From the NCBI GenBank assembly GCA_025765595.1, contig JAIVFH010000007.1:1-64000 (forward strand): a DNA stretch of 64,000 bases, given 5' to 3'. Within the stretch, counting starts at the first letter, position 1, and each line of letters starts with the position of its first letter. This stretch comes from Obelidium mucronatum (taxonomy: Eukaryota; Chytridiomycota; Chytridiomycetes; Chytridiales; Chytriomycetaceae). The position numbers were made by a program, and so were the translations under genes. Below the pieces are notes generated by a model. It saw only the letters and a list, made by a program, of their open reading frames with translations. It was not told the DNA's origin and did not search any database. Shown here one piece after another: positions 11,859-22,690 of this stretch.

Positions 11859-12346
11859 ATGCTCACTCAAACAGCCTTCTTTGCCCTTGTTGCGTCCGTC
11901 TTTGCGCTGCCACAGTCGCCATCGCTTCAATCTGCGGTCGCTGGTGCGTCATGCAGCAATTTTGGGGAGTACGGCTGCTCCTCGGGCGCGCTGGTCCAGT
12001 GTGCCTACGTCAACTCTTATGAACTCACTTGGTACCAGAACGGCAACGTGCCCTGGTGAGTAGCTGCCTGTGCTTAAGAATGATTTTGGGAATCGGATGC
12101 TAATGTGATCTGATTCAAATCAGCTCAATCTTGGATGGTTTGGATGCTGTTGAACCTGCCCCAGTCGAGGCTCCAGTCGAAGCGCCAGTCGAGGCTCCTG
12201 CCCCAGTAGAACCAGCTCCTGAAGTCCCCGAAGTCGCTCAACCTGCTCCCGAAGAGCCAGCCCCGGCTCCGCAGGACGATCCCTTCAACCCAGGCTTTCC
12301 AGCCCAGCAACCACCATCACCAGAAGTCCTTCCATGGGGGTTATAA
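11859..12346 (+). CDS. secreted paralogue of the Cys-rich module with Pro/Glu tail
   Basis: Two exons (11859-12055, 12124-12346) give 139 residues: a signal peptide (MLTQTAFFALVASVFALP), the same N-terminal module as the upstream neighbour (CSNFGEYGCSSGALVQCAYVNSYELTWY), then an acidic low-complexity tail of PVEAP/PAPE repeats with no expansin-like barrel. The start at 11859 is preferred over 11799 because it opens directly into a signal peptide. The module may bind a glycan, by analogy with its fusion to a barrel next door. I do not recognise it as a named carbohydrate-binding family. Confidence 0.65.
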
Positions 12347-12563
12347 AGAGAGCCAATTCAGAACTTCTATTGAGACTTGATTCATTTGTGCCACATCCTC
12401 TAAAATAAACCCATCTATTTGCAGAACAACAATTGTATTGAACGATTGCGTATGTTTCCATTGACCCTCATTGTTTTTTTGTTTTTTTTTGGGGGGGGAT
12501 TTACGCCTTGATCACTGATTTGCAGTAATAAGATAATACCCCAGTCCCAAATCGTCAACAAAA

Positions 12564-14099
12564 ATGAATGGAACGAACCAACTGACATCGTCAATATCGA
12601 CCACACTGCCCCCTTCAACATCGGCTCGAGGTCTACTATTCGTATTCTCAATAAGTGCTCTCTTGAACCTGCCAATTGCCTGTTCCATCTTCATCAATCG
12701 CAAAACACTGTTGAAAAAGATGCTGAATCGCGTAATATCCTCTCTGACACTGACATATCTCGCAATGAGTCTGATCAAGTCCGTGACTTTCAGCTTTCAA
12801 CTCTTTGATGTATACATTTGGATCGGGAATCCTGTCTTATCGAGATTGTTTGCCACTCTCGTTTGCTTGTACCTAGTCCTGATCTGCAACTTCAACATTA
12901 TGTTGGCTTTGGAACGATATAAAATCATATCAGAAACAAACAAGAGGCTGAACAGAAGATACGTGAATACTATCATTGGAATCATGTGGGCCGAGGCCCT
13001 TTTCTTTGTTGTGATTTTCGCATCATCAGTGAGTTTTTAATTCATCGATAAGGAATCCAGTATGTCTTATCCCTATTTTTCTATTTTGCTTCAAATTAAT
13101 TCAAAGGGAGCCAGTGATGCTATTTCTCCAGATCGCTATTTACATCGCCTTGGTTGGGCAAGCTTCATGACCACCTTATACTTTACAACTCTCGTCACAG
13201 TTTTGACATTTTACACAAAGACATACCTATTTGCAACAAGAGTGCTCAAAGAAACTGCTCGTGCAATCAAAAGTAACCGGGAATCATCTCTGCGCAATCT
13301 GCAACTCAACAGCCAATTCCCCACAACAAATGCAAACACTGTTCTCGCCAATTCAGCAAATGATATTATTTGTGCTGAAGGATCATCAAGTATTCCGAGC
13401 ATCAGCTCCCTTAACCCACCAGTCCCAGCAACATTCGGCAGACCTGCTCCATCTTCCAGTGTTAACGACCTACAAAATATTCCAATTCAACCCGACATTA
13501 GCACTAGCAGAATTATCCATGCGTATTCTATATCTGCCAGCCATCTATCTCTTCAAAGAACACCTACATCAGTATCCCCTCAAATCCTACGCCCAAGCCA
13601 GCCTCAAACACCCTCCGTTGTCTCTTCATACAACATCGCAACCTCCCACAACGTTATTTATTCAACAAACATTTCCATCGCCGGAAGCCGAAACCCTTTT
13701 CCAACACCCACAACACCCACCCCATCCTCACTTCAACACAACGAGCAACATTTGCCACAAGAGAGCCTCGAAAGCCTCGAAAAAAAGAGCGAACGGATTG
13801 CAATGGAACGTCGCCTTCTTATTGGGTGTGTTCTTATGGCTTCTTCACTTACACTCTTTTACTTTCCATACGTCTCCTACTTTTTGTATTTGGCTCTTAT
13901 CACGAGCGCCACTACGGAGGCGATGGTAGATCGGCAAGATGTAGGATGGGTACTGGTTGAGTTTCTCGTTGGTATCGATACTATCGCCACTCCCATGCTG
14001 ATACTGTACTTTCAAAGAGACGTAAGAATATCGTTGGGGAAAATGTTGGGAATATTGGATTCGAAGGACGATGGGGAGTTGGTTGGAAGTGGAAAGTAA
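12564..14099 (+). CDS. seven-helix G-protein-coupled-receptor-like protein
   Basis: Two exons (12564-13028, 13107-14099; 78-nt intron) give 485 residues. Seen: an N-glycosylated-looking N-terminus, about five membrane helices before a long Ser/Pro/Thr-rich third cytoplasmic loop (~residues 225-390), then two helices (LLIGCVLMASSLTLFYFPYV and the next). The third helix ends in LERYKI, resembling the E/DRY motif of rhodopsin-class receptors. A very large third loop is common in fungal rhodopsin-like receptors. Ligand and partner are unknown. No link to the peptide precursor at 49 kb is implied by position. Confidence 0.65.
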
Positions 14100-14215
14100 A
14101 CAACAACAATGAACAAAGATGCCAAGTATATTTGAAATAAATAAAAAGAAAAATGAACCAAACTTTAGTTTTCTAAAGCCTAAACTTCGTACGTGCTTTG
14201 TTTCTCTTTTTTTTT

Positions 14216-15916
14216 TCAATTGAAAAAACGCGATAGCCCATTGACAGCAGCTACAGATTCCAGTCGCATTCCGTTCTCTGAGGCCCCGGCAAGTAATGGT
14301 CCCACTTTGGATTCAGTCCATTCATTCCACACTTTTTCAACCGCGGTTTGGTTCTTGGTGGTTCCCGGAACTTCAATTACTAAAGTAAAGATTGCATCAA
14401 AGCCACCAGCACCAGGAACCCCCGACATGACAACACCGTTCAAGCTTGAAATAGAATCTAAAAGGCGTGTTTGCGATTCTGGCTCAACAGGGACACCCGC
14501 CAAAGAGCTCATTTCCCGCAACAGTTTACGAACAGTCTGAAAAGTAGGCAAAGACATGAATATAAACAGAATACTTTTCAAGAAAAAAAAGGAAAAGGAA
14601 ACTTACCAAGAAGGACTCATAAACATGGCCAAACATCTGCACAAATTCATTTTCATGATTCTTCCAAGTAGAGGCATGACTCGTGCTACAGATCCAAGTG
14701 GCGCCATCGTACTCCCCTCTCTGACTCCCTTGCAACTCTTCATATCTGTCTCGAACACGAATTAATCCTTCTGCGACTTGCATGTTGGCCTTATCCAAAT
14801 CCGTCCAAAGTCGCAAGGCCTCTTCCGGATTCGCTTTTCTCCACCCAAGAACACCACTCACAAGCTTTGGGGTCGAGCTTCCACAATCCACATCCGCAAG
14901 CATCAACCTCAGCCCACGTTGTAATTTAAACGCGCCGACAACACTATCCCACTTGTCACTACCACCGGCAACAACTTCCAAAATCTCTTTGCCAGAGACA
15001 TTTGAGATCCCACGTTCTTCACATGCCGTCATGAGTCCTTCCAACACAGCTGGGTTGAATCGCTTGTACAAATGGCTTCCATAAACGGCGCTGCTGACAT
15101 CGAATCCGCTCCCGACTTTCCCTTGCGCGAGACAATGCACAAATTGAGACATGTTATGAGCAAGTTGCATGTCATTGTTGGGTGTGTCAGAATGAAGGGA
15201 GATGACGTTGAAATGAGCCAGAAGTGCCGAAACGAGGGATGAGATCATGGCCGCGGATGATCCAAGGCCGGTTTTATGCACGTTTGCAATGGTTGTCAGG
15301 GTAGGACAGAATGGTGGCAACGACGCCAGGGATTTTGTCGACAGAGGTAGGTTAAGGGATTCCAGCTGTCCAAAAAAAAAAAAAGCACCAGGATTAATTA
15401 CCACCGAGTTTTGACGCATCAAAAGGAATCTTAAGGCGCTGTACCTGTGGTCTCTGAGAGTAAAAGTCGTTGTGTCCCACAATCAAAATGTCCAAATGGT
15501 TTCCCAGCCGAGCCTTAAAGTCCTTGGACGACGCAGCAATAACAGAAAGGGTTAAACCGATGGCGTACTCTACGTATTTGTTTCTGTCCAACCGAATTGT
15601 GAGTAATACAAAGATGACTTGAAGAGTCTGCATCTCACCTCTCACTGCCAGCTTCGCTCTCCAATACACAAGGGTCGAGTTCTTTAACGATATAGTTCCA
15701 CTTCCCGTCATTGAATTGTGGGGATCTAACATTGATCCTTATTGCTTCATCGTTGGATCCTCCTTCAGTCGAGCTGACAGTTGTGTAGAAGCGCGAGTCA
15801 GTTCCAATCACAAGACCAGAGTATGCTTGATCAAGGACGAGATATCCTCCAGCCACAAGAACTTTTCCAGGAGCTGAAATGCATGTTTGGCGCTTCATTT
15901 CTGGATATTGGGTCAT
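14216..15916 (-). CDS. ERG8: phosphomevalonate kinase
   Basis: Four exons (15916-15639, 15583-15445, 15365-14607, 14536-14216; introns 55, 79 and 70 nt) give 498 residues. This GHMP kinase phosphorylates mevalonate 5-phosphate in the cytosolic mevalonate pathway to sterols and isoprenoids. Seen: the N-terminal SAPGKVLVAGGYLVLD, the ATP-binding KTGLGSSAAM, GKVGSGFDVSSAVYGS, and the C-terminal SGVPGAGGFDAIF typical of eukaryotic ERG8. Start: M1 (MTQYPEMKRQ) gives the usual short lead; M7 is an alternative. All motifs are intact and the gene looks functional. Confidence 0.92.
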
Positions 15917-16099
15917 GCTTTTTTTTATCAGGCCATTTTGAATTGAACGCAGTTGAATACGGTAAAAGGGTATTTATTCAAGAAGGGATAAAGAAGCGGC
16001 TTGAAAACCAATGGGTAAAAAAGGAACTGCAATGAAATGGATAAAGGATAAAGGATGACTGGGCCAAAAAAAACAGAGGACGTGGTGTAGTACATAGGC

Positions 16100-16999
16100 T
16101 TAATTATCACTCTCTTCGGAGGGGTCTTCATACACAGCAAGTTTTCGTTTGGTTGTATGAGTAGAACTTGAAGATGCACGTGCAGTAGTAGTGCGTGTAG
16201 ATCGTCGTTGAGGGGCGACAACAACATTTTCCTTCTTTGCTTTGGAGACGCGCGCTTTTTTCGCCCCAGCATCCTCATCGAAGTCAGCAGCTCGTTTCTG
16301 CCTTCTTTTCGTGTTTTTTGGTTGTGCAGCCGCGGAGTCCTCGCTGTTAAACGCCGAATAAACTTGAAACTGCTTCTTCTGGCCAGGCGCCAACGGCGAA
16401 GAGTCGGTCGAGACAGACGTGGGCGACGTCGAACGGCGGACGGGCGACAGCGGCACGACGGCGGCCGCGGCGGCGGCGGCGTCCTTCGCCGCTTCCACGC
16501 GCGGCCGCAGAGGCGCATCGACCCGCAGCTGCGCGAATTCGCGGTTTGCTTTCGAGAAACCAAAGAGGTCGTCTTCGTCGTCCGGGGTGCGTTTCTCCTC
16601 CTTGGCTTGGGACAATCCACCTCCGCCACCACTCCGCTTGAACATCCCATTCTCCATGCTGACATCGCCGCAAAAGTCAAACGAGAAGCCAGGCAGAAAG
16701 CCAGAGTGCCGCAGACTCAGTGGCTCATGGCCATCCAAGAGGCCAAAAGTATGGTTTCGTTTGGATTCAAGCGGAGACAGTTCGGGCGAAGCCACTTTTG
16801 AAACGGCAATCTGAGAGACTGCAGAAGATGGAACAGTCTTTGCTGCTGGTTTGATGGACTTTGGCTTCGGTTTTGCTTCATTGGACGACTTCTTTGGGGT
16901 GTTTGTGTTTGTGTTCACAGCGGCTAAGGCAAGTCGCTTGTTTGGCGCGGCAGATTGCGTCGGCGAGGCTGTTCGTTGGCTTCGCGTTTGGCGCATCAC
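16100..16999 (-). CDS. basic, disordered, probably nuclear protein
   Basis: Single exon of 299 residues with no globular domain. It is rich in Ser, Lys, Ala and Pro with several nuclear-localisation-like clusters (KNTKRRQKR, TKRKL), an Ala run and an acidic C-terminus (EDPSEESDN). A KEN box (AKKENVV) and a D-box-like RLALAAVN near the N-terminus suggest possible APC/C-dependent turnover. That is a motif-level guess, since short motifs occur by chance. SP/TP sites are many. Part of the exon (around 16430-16520) is much richer in GC than its surroundings. I do not recognise the family. Confidence 0.55.
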   Translation of the reverse strand: MMRQTRSQRTASPTQSAAPNKRLALAAVNTNTNTPKKSSNEAKPKPKSIKPAAKTVPSSAVSQIAVSKVASPELSPLESKRNHTFGLLDGHEPLSLRHSGFLPGFSFDFCGDVSMENGMFKRSGGGGGLSQAKEEKRTPDDEDDLFGFSKANREFAQLRVDAPLRPRVEAAKDAAAAAAAVVPLSPVRRSTSPTSVSTDSSPLAPGQKKQFQVYSAFNSEDSAAAQPKNTKRRQKRAADFDEDAGAKKARVSKAKKENVVVAPQRRSTRTTTARASSSSTHTTKRKLAVYEDPSEESDN

Positions 17000-17326
17000 A
17001 AGGTTGGTATTTGGATGTTTAAACTTTATTGTATATCAAAAAAACATTATCCACAATTACCTTACCAATCCACAACGAGTGCCCGATCAGCTCCAATGAA
17101 TTGGACGATCAAATTAAGTCTACATGTGAATTTATTAGAAATTTTAAAAATAAGGGTTCGTCGTGGCGAGGGGAGGTAAAATAAGAAATCTGTAAGAATG
17201 ACTGAGCTTTCAGTAAAACAAAACAAACGCGTCAAAGTCATCATGACTCAGCACCGGAACCCATAAATACATATAAGCCGCGACTCTTACCGCCTAATTT
17301 CACCCACACTTCTGTTTTTCCGAAGC

Positions 17327-17692
17327 ATGCCATCTTTAACGACAAAGATTCTTATTGGCCTTCATATGGTGCCAAAGACAACTAGCACTAATCCTGCCGC
17401 TGCAAAATTCCTAGCATCATCAAATCAGTCCTTCTTTTATCCAAACTTTCGAAAAGTTCCTTTTCGGCTGGCTCCATCGTGGAGAGACGAAGAATCGTTA
17501 CCAACAACGAAAACCTGCATCACAAAAGGTCTAAAATCAAACAAACGCATCACATTTGAAGCAGCTCATCCGATTGTGACATCAATCATGTCCGCTATTT
17601 ATCCCAACTTTGGAAAGTTGAAAGTGCCATTCCGTCTTGCTCCTAGTTGGCGCGACGAAGGCGGTTTGGGAACGAGCTCAAGATTGTCGTAG
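17327..17692 (+). CDS. small basic protein with a two-copy internal repeat
   Basis: 121 residues in one exon. The block YPNF-K-VPFRLAPSWRDE occurs twice (about residues 38-55 and 91-110), separated by a Lys/Thr-rich spacer. There is no signal peptide or membrane segment. A TATA-like ATAAATACATATAA lies about 60 bases upstream of the ATG. The repeat, nearly identical at protein level, argues that the frame is real. The function is unknown. It might be a tandem-peptide or scaffold protein, but no processing sites flank the units consistently. Confidence 0.5.
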   Translation: MPSLTTKILIGLHMVPKTTSTNPAAAKFLASSNQSFFYPNFRKVPFRLAPSWRDEESLPTTKTCITKGLKSNKRITFEAAHPIVTSIMSAIYPNFGKLKVPFRLAPSWRDEGGLGTSSRLS

Positions 17693-17805
17693 TAGATCCA
17701 TATAATCCTTTTCTTTTATTGTATCTTTTTTTGTGAAATAAACTCAAATTAATCAAATCAAATCAACGAATAGAAGGTACTTAAAACATGTGAATGGAAG
17801 ACTTG

Positions 17806-18935
17806 TTAACGACGTCGGTGCCTCAACGCCTCTTGAACAGTAGGTACCATCATTAGCGCGTGAACGCTCTCGGGAAGTTTCCGGTTGTGAGAAGTACTTT
17901 GATTGTAAAGAGTGCAGTGGTCTGGAACCTCGGTTGGAGTAATCGTAATATCGCCATCCTTCAATCCCAAAGCAGCTTTAACAGCAGCGCTTCCAATCGT
18001 AAATGTGTCGCTTGTTTTGTTGTGAAGCATCATATCCTTCTTCGCCGAGACTTTCTCCGACTTGCGAACAAGTGCATAATAGCCTTGTCCTTTTTGATAA
18101 GTCACGTCTTGGGCCGCACACATTTCCGCAAATGTTCCTCCATTTGGAAGCGGGTTGAGCACAACCTGATAGGACTTCAACAAACAGTACAGCAAGACAT
18201 TAAATAAAAGACAATACCATTCTTCCAAAAGCACCCAGTCCTTTGTTTCCCCAGGAATAAACCTCAACAGTCTCTCGAGGACCTACCGACCCCTCGAACC
18301 ATTGTTCTTGGCCAGCCATATCGCCACCCCTTCGGATTCGAACGCGATAAGGCACACGTCGATTTGCATTGGTGAAAACGGAATCAGGCATTGTTCTGTT
18401 GTTGAAGTTGTGCACCGTGATTTTGTATTGTCCAGAAGGAGATGCGGCCCAGAATATGTTTTCAACGGGAGCCAGGCTATAGTCGAGAGAAGAAGTCGAA
18501 CGGTTCATGTCTCTGTCGAGCCATCCGCCACACACACATTCGCGGTTTCCAAAAAAGATATGCGCGCCACAGGCACAATAGGCATGTAAATCTAAGGAAT
18601 GCAGTTTCCAGTTAAACTTATGATGTGGACGAGTACCCCAATCAAAAATCACCAAGATCCGCTGGATCGTTCCAAATAAGAGTGGCTTGTACTTCTCCTT
18701 CGCGACAATGTTCGCGATTTAAACGCTCTCTGACAACAGCTTCATATGGAGGTGGTTCTGCTGGTGCCAAGATAGCAGGTAGAGGCTCTTGATTGGCAGA
18801 AACTTCAGGTTGGGCTGCTTCTGCAGGTGTTAGTGGCAGTTGTTGCTCATTTGCCGCAACTCCTCGTTTTGATCGCTTTGCTGAAGTTGGAGTGACCTCC
18901 GTTTGGTCCTTTGGTGTCCGCTTCTTTTGTGGCAT
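17806..18935 (-). CDS. YfaP/DUF2135-like beta-domain protein
   Basis: Three exons (18935-18653, 18591-18218, 18174-17806; introns 61 and 43 nt) give 341 residues. A basic, Pro-rich, nuclear-type N-terminus (~90 residues, with PPPYEA) precedes a domain with the pattern ATLIWNDPADLDLHAYC, GGWLDRDMN, PVENIFW, SGQYKITVHNF, resembling the YfaP/DUF2135 family in which the DLDLH and GG-LD-D-N motifs probably bind metal. The C-terminal ~120 residues are unassigned. The biochemical role of the family is unknown to me. The start codon lies directly beside the left end of the transposon at 18939, so its promoter has probably been displaced or replaced. Confidence 0.65.
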
Positions 18936-19019
18936 TTAGGCCCCGTTCAGCCCCGAAAAATCGCAAATTTTTACACCTAAAAAAAACAAAAATTATGAGA
19001 AATTATGACGAGCTACTTA

Positions 19020-21188
19020 CACCCCTAACCACTTTTTGCGATGGAATTGCGACGGAAACCCGTACCATCGCAACATTTAACCCTAAGATTCCACGGAATG
19101 ACCCCATTTTTGGTTCAAAGCTAAAAGAGAACAGCGCAACGTGAGTCTCGAACCGGGCGTGTTAGCGCGCCTGACACAGATGTTGCCGTTCTGCTACAGG
19201 ACTTTCTGCTTATCAGTATTTTTAACCATTAATGTTTACTTAATGTAAGTCGCCCGCCGCTGCTGCTAAGTTAATATAAGTTAAATAAGATTCTTCCAAC
19301 ACAGAAGTCAATGCTTTTGTATCATTCTTGACTTTATTGATACTGTGAACACATCTGCAGGATGTAAAAAATTGTGTTTGTTGCTGTATGATGTTTCTCC
19401 AATCGAAATGGATTTAGCACGTAGGAATTGCAAGAATCGTGAGCGTTAGTTGTGTTAGTTGTGTTCCATTTATTTACATAAACGTCTGGAAACTGCCTGG
19501 AAACTTACACTTCGTCTGTGGGGATAAAAAAAATGAAAATAAAAGTAAAATTGAATGACGCAATCGCTCAGACGCATTCAGAAAAATGAAGAAGTCAAAA
19601 GAATGTTAAAAATGATCCAATTGGCGAGACGCTTTGAAGCTACCAAGGCCGGCAACAACTGCGGTGCCCTTCAGTGCCATGAATCACGTTTGTAAGTTAA
19701 TGCAGGAGCTTTATTGGGTTCGAAGCAATTTGAAACTCCAAGGCAAAAAACGAAGGCGCCATTATTCTCAACAATGCTGGCAAACATTGAAACCCTTCAC
19801 CGCTTCCATGCTATTTTTGAGTAATAACTCTCCTCTGCACTCCTCTCCATTCCGCCCGGCTGCGAGAATTGGGCACCAACCGCTTCCCCGTCAAAAGTCC
19901 TCAAATCCGCAAATTCAATCCCATACTCACTCCAGTGCGTTTTCAAGCACCACTCAATCAGTATCATCTGTTGTTGGGGAAAGTGAGGCTCTTAAGATGT
20001 GAGTTATTATTTTCGGTTGAGTTGTCTTATTTAATACCACTATCACTGTTCAAGGTCTATCCAGAAAAATCGAGGAGACGCATGCTGGCCAGCAAGCAAC
20101 TCTTGATTTGCTGTGCTCGCAAACGAGGTCAACGTTGAGTAATTCTGCCGATGGCGGTCTCATTGACGGCTGGAGCAAGGATGTTCAGGATGCGACGTGG
20201 AAAACTGGACATGGTCCGTCAGAGCTGTCTTATTTACCTTTTGACTTCGAATCTGTTCTGGTAAGCTCTGTGTTCTTGCTTCAACTTCACCTAATGTCCT
20301 TTTCAGCCAAATCTCCCACCTGTGACGAAGCGGAGAATCGCTGGAACTGACTTGTATTGTTTCATTGCCTGTGAATCCAGCCGATTTCACACAGAAGCTC
20401 GAGGAACAATGGCAAAAAAGGTTCGTAATAGGTTAATTTTGAATATTACTCATTTATTCCATTGAAGGCTTTTGGGTTGTTTCGAGATGGGTCAAAAGCG
20501 GAATTAAACCAGCAGCTGCCGCTTCCCAAGTTTGCAGTTGCCTTGTTCAAGTCATCAAAAAAACCTGCCCTGGGGCAAGCGGCTCTACTTGTATGTTTTA
20601 TTTTTTGTCTGGTTGTCACTCATTCTAATTTCTAGCGGCGTATTCGCAACTTGTTTCCTGGAAAGTGTCGCCTTCTGGACCAAAGTCAATGAAGAGGTCG
20701 CTCGAGTGAACAGCAAAACAAGGGAGGAAAAAAGAGTGAGTTTTCTTAAATATGCTGTCTTATTGAACTAACCTGTCATCAGGTATTACCGAGCCTTTCT
20801 AGAAGACGACGATCTGAAGTATCCAGCAACCGCCGCCACTCAGCCTCAAAAGAAGAGGCCCTGGACAACGATGATGAGGAAGATGATGAGGAGGATGCGG
20901 AAAACAATGAAACATGAAACATGAATAATAAACAGTTTATTTTATTTTGTTTAAATACCATTTTCCATTACCGAGCACCCGAAGCCCTACCCCTAAATCT
21001 CCCTTGTTCCGTCGCATGTTTGACGGAGAATTCCATGGAAATTTCGAAACCGGGTTCCGTCGCAAATTCCACCGCCCCTCATTTCTGTCGAAATTCCATC
21101 TGAGGTTCGGTCGAAATTTCTACCGAAAATTGCGATCGATTTTCGGTCGCAGAAATGATGGAATTGCGACATTTCTGTGTTAGGGGTG
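19020..21188. mobile_element. nested inverted-repeat element with TA target duplication
   Basis: Ends CACCCCTAAC (19020-19029) and GTTAGGGGTG (21179-21188) are perfect 10-bp inverted repeats flanked by TA (18018-like position 19018-19019, and 21189-21190). Sub-terminal sequence on both sides carries GCGACGGAA/GCGATGGAATT-type repeats in inverted order. Removing the element and one TA restores an 18-bp palindrome, CTACTTATGCATAAGTAG, that belongs to the outer element's repeat set; this is strong support for insertion into a TA. A TA duplication is typical of Tc1/mariner-type elements, but no DDE transposase was recognised. It carries one spliced cargo gene on the plus strand. Confidence 0.75.
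19612..20917 (+). CDS. unrecognised spliced gene inside the nested element, possibly decayed
   Basis: Several exons with good splice sites can be joined: a stretch around 19869-19999 (GTNRFPVKSPQIRKFNPILT), then about 20056-20261 (KIEETHAGQQATLDLLCSQT), 20310-20420 (NLPPVTKRRIAGTDLYCFIA), 20470-20591, and 20783-20917, ending in a Ser/Arg stretch and an acidic tail (DNDDEEDDEEDAENNET). Between 20592 and 20735 the frame (WTKVNEEVARVNSKTREEK) is off by one base. Upstream exons are uncertain. No transposase catalytic motif or known domain is seen. It could be an element-encoded accessory protein or a captured gene. The start is not determined. Confidence 0.35.
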
Positions 21189-21590
21189 TATGCATAAGTA
21201 GCTTATTGAAATAATTTTGAAAAACTCATTATTGGCCAATAAACAGCTTATTGATAAGTAGCTTTTTTGTCAAATCCCATAAGTAGCTTATCAAAACGCA
21301 TTATTGGCCATAAATTCAATAAATTCGAAAAGTAGGTCCCGAGCTACTTTTGAGCTCATTATAACCACTTTTCAAGAAAAAACAAAGAAATTCAAAACAA
21401 TTCAAAACATCAACATCAGCACATAAACAGCTTTTATTGGGTGAAAAACAACAAACAAAGAAACAAACACAACTGCTTCATTATGAAACCAGGAGCGATT
21501 AAATGACATATGCAGAGATTCTTCTCAAAGAGCTGGCATAGGAGCTGTAGATAGCGCGGGACGCTTGGTAATCAACAATCAGTTTGTGGA

Positions 21591-22032
21591 ATGGCCTGCG
21601 CCATATGCATCCACCATAATCCAGTTCCAGTTCCAGTTCCATCGGCAGAGCAGCAGTTCTGCTCCGCCGCTGCTTGGGCAGCAGTGGGCCGCAGCATCCT
21701 TTCAGCGGCGATCGAGGCGGCGCACCTCAGCGCGTCAGGTCACGGTGCTCGAGAAGGAGGGATGTGTCTGCAAACTGGTGAATGATAGAATAGTCAACTC
21801 TGGCACACAAAGATAAAAAGACAGTGACTTACTCACAAAGACAGCAGTAGTGTGACTGTAGTGCCAGTAGCAACAGGACTTGGAAGCGGCGGACCATCAA
21901 CGCTTCTTCAGCACGAGTCGAATGTTGGACTTTGATGGAAAAATATTTGGAGCAAATTTTCATTGCACGACAAAAGCACAACTTGAACCTGCCAACAACC
22001 TTTCTGGATGGGTTACTGTGAGAATGCAAACT
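21591..22032 (+). CDS. possible coding remnant of the outer element
   Basis: One frame opens MACAICIHHNPVPV and reads Ala-rich sequence to about 21780. A following stretch reads RFFSTSRMLDFDGKIFGANF and runs to a GTAAGT donor at 22033, separated by a plausible intron. Coding character is moderate. Further exons down to about 22400 could not be joined cleanly. No family is recognised. It lies in the outer element, to the right of the nested insertion, where a Harbinger element would be expected to carry its transposase or SANT-like protein. Confidence 0.22.
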
Positions 22033-22603
22033 GTAAGTGCTTTATTCTTCTCTTGAATACATACTCTTTCTAACAATTACAAACGAAGAAGCGCTGAGGA
22101 GCAAACAGGACAAGACACTGATGTCACGTGCCCGATCCCATGACTTGCCGCTTACAAGGCATGCACACACACAATTTCCACTTGTCTTTTCATTTTTCCT
22201 GAAATTTGATGTCTTCCAGGTTCATGCTGTGTCTGCCATCCAAGAACAAGGGCCACTCTACCAATGCACTGAGAGACTCAAGTGGATGAAATCGGGATTC
22301 TGCGTGTTGAGGCCGCCGCCAAGGTGGGGCATTTTATCTATTTGTTTTCATCACTTCCAACATTCGTATCAAATAGTGACACTGAAAGTCATTCTTCCCA
22401 CCAATTGAGTCGATTGCAATCTCGTTCCCCCGGATTATGCGTGTGTCTCATGTCCGAGATTGTGAGGCTGTTGTTTTTTTCATCTCAATTGACAGTGCTT
22501 GTACGCACTGTGGCCCCAAACATTTGTGCTACCAATTTTATTCAATATCCTTTGTGTTGTTTTATTGCATGTACTGATCATGAAGTTACAAAACATGTTT
22601 TCG

Positions 22604-22690
22604 GGAGTGAGAGAGTGAGAGAGTGAGAGAGCGGAGAGAGAGCGGAGAGAGAGAGAGAAAGATAAATAAAAATAAAAATAAATAATCAAT
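22604..22690. repeat. GA-rich microsatellite grading into AT-rich repeat
   Basis: Tandem GAGAGAGT and GCGGAGAGAGA units followed by AAATAAAAATAAAT repeats, inside the outer transposon. Confidence 0.85.

Noticed and set aside
16208..16814. Plus-strand Arg/Ala-rich frames opposite the disordered protein
   Set aside because: High GC opens all frames; only the minus-strand frame has a start, nuclear signals and a natural stop over its full length.
19140..19205. Possible tRNA or SINE head on the minus strand (CCCGGTTCGAGACTC with an upstream TAGCAGAACGG)
   Set aside because: A B-box-like sequence and a CTAACAC loop are present, but the T-stem does not pair and no D-arm or anticodon arm of normal size can be drawn. 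It lies inside the nested element.
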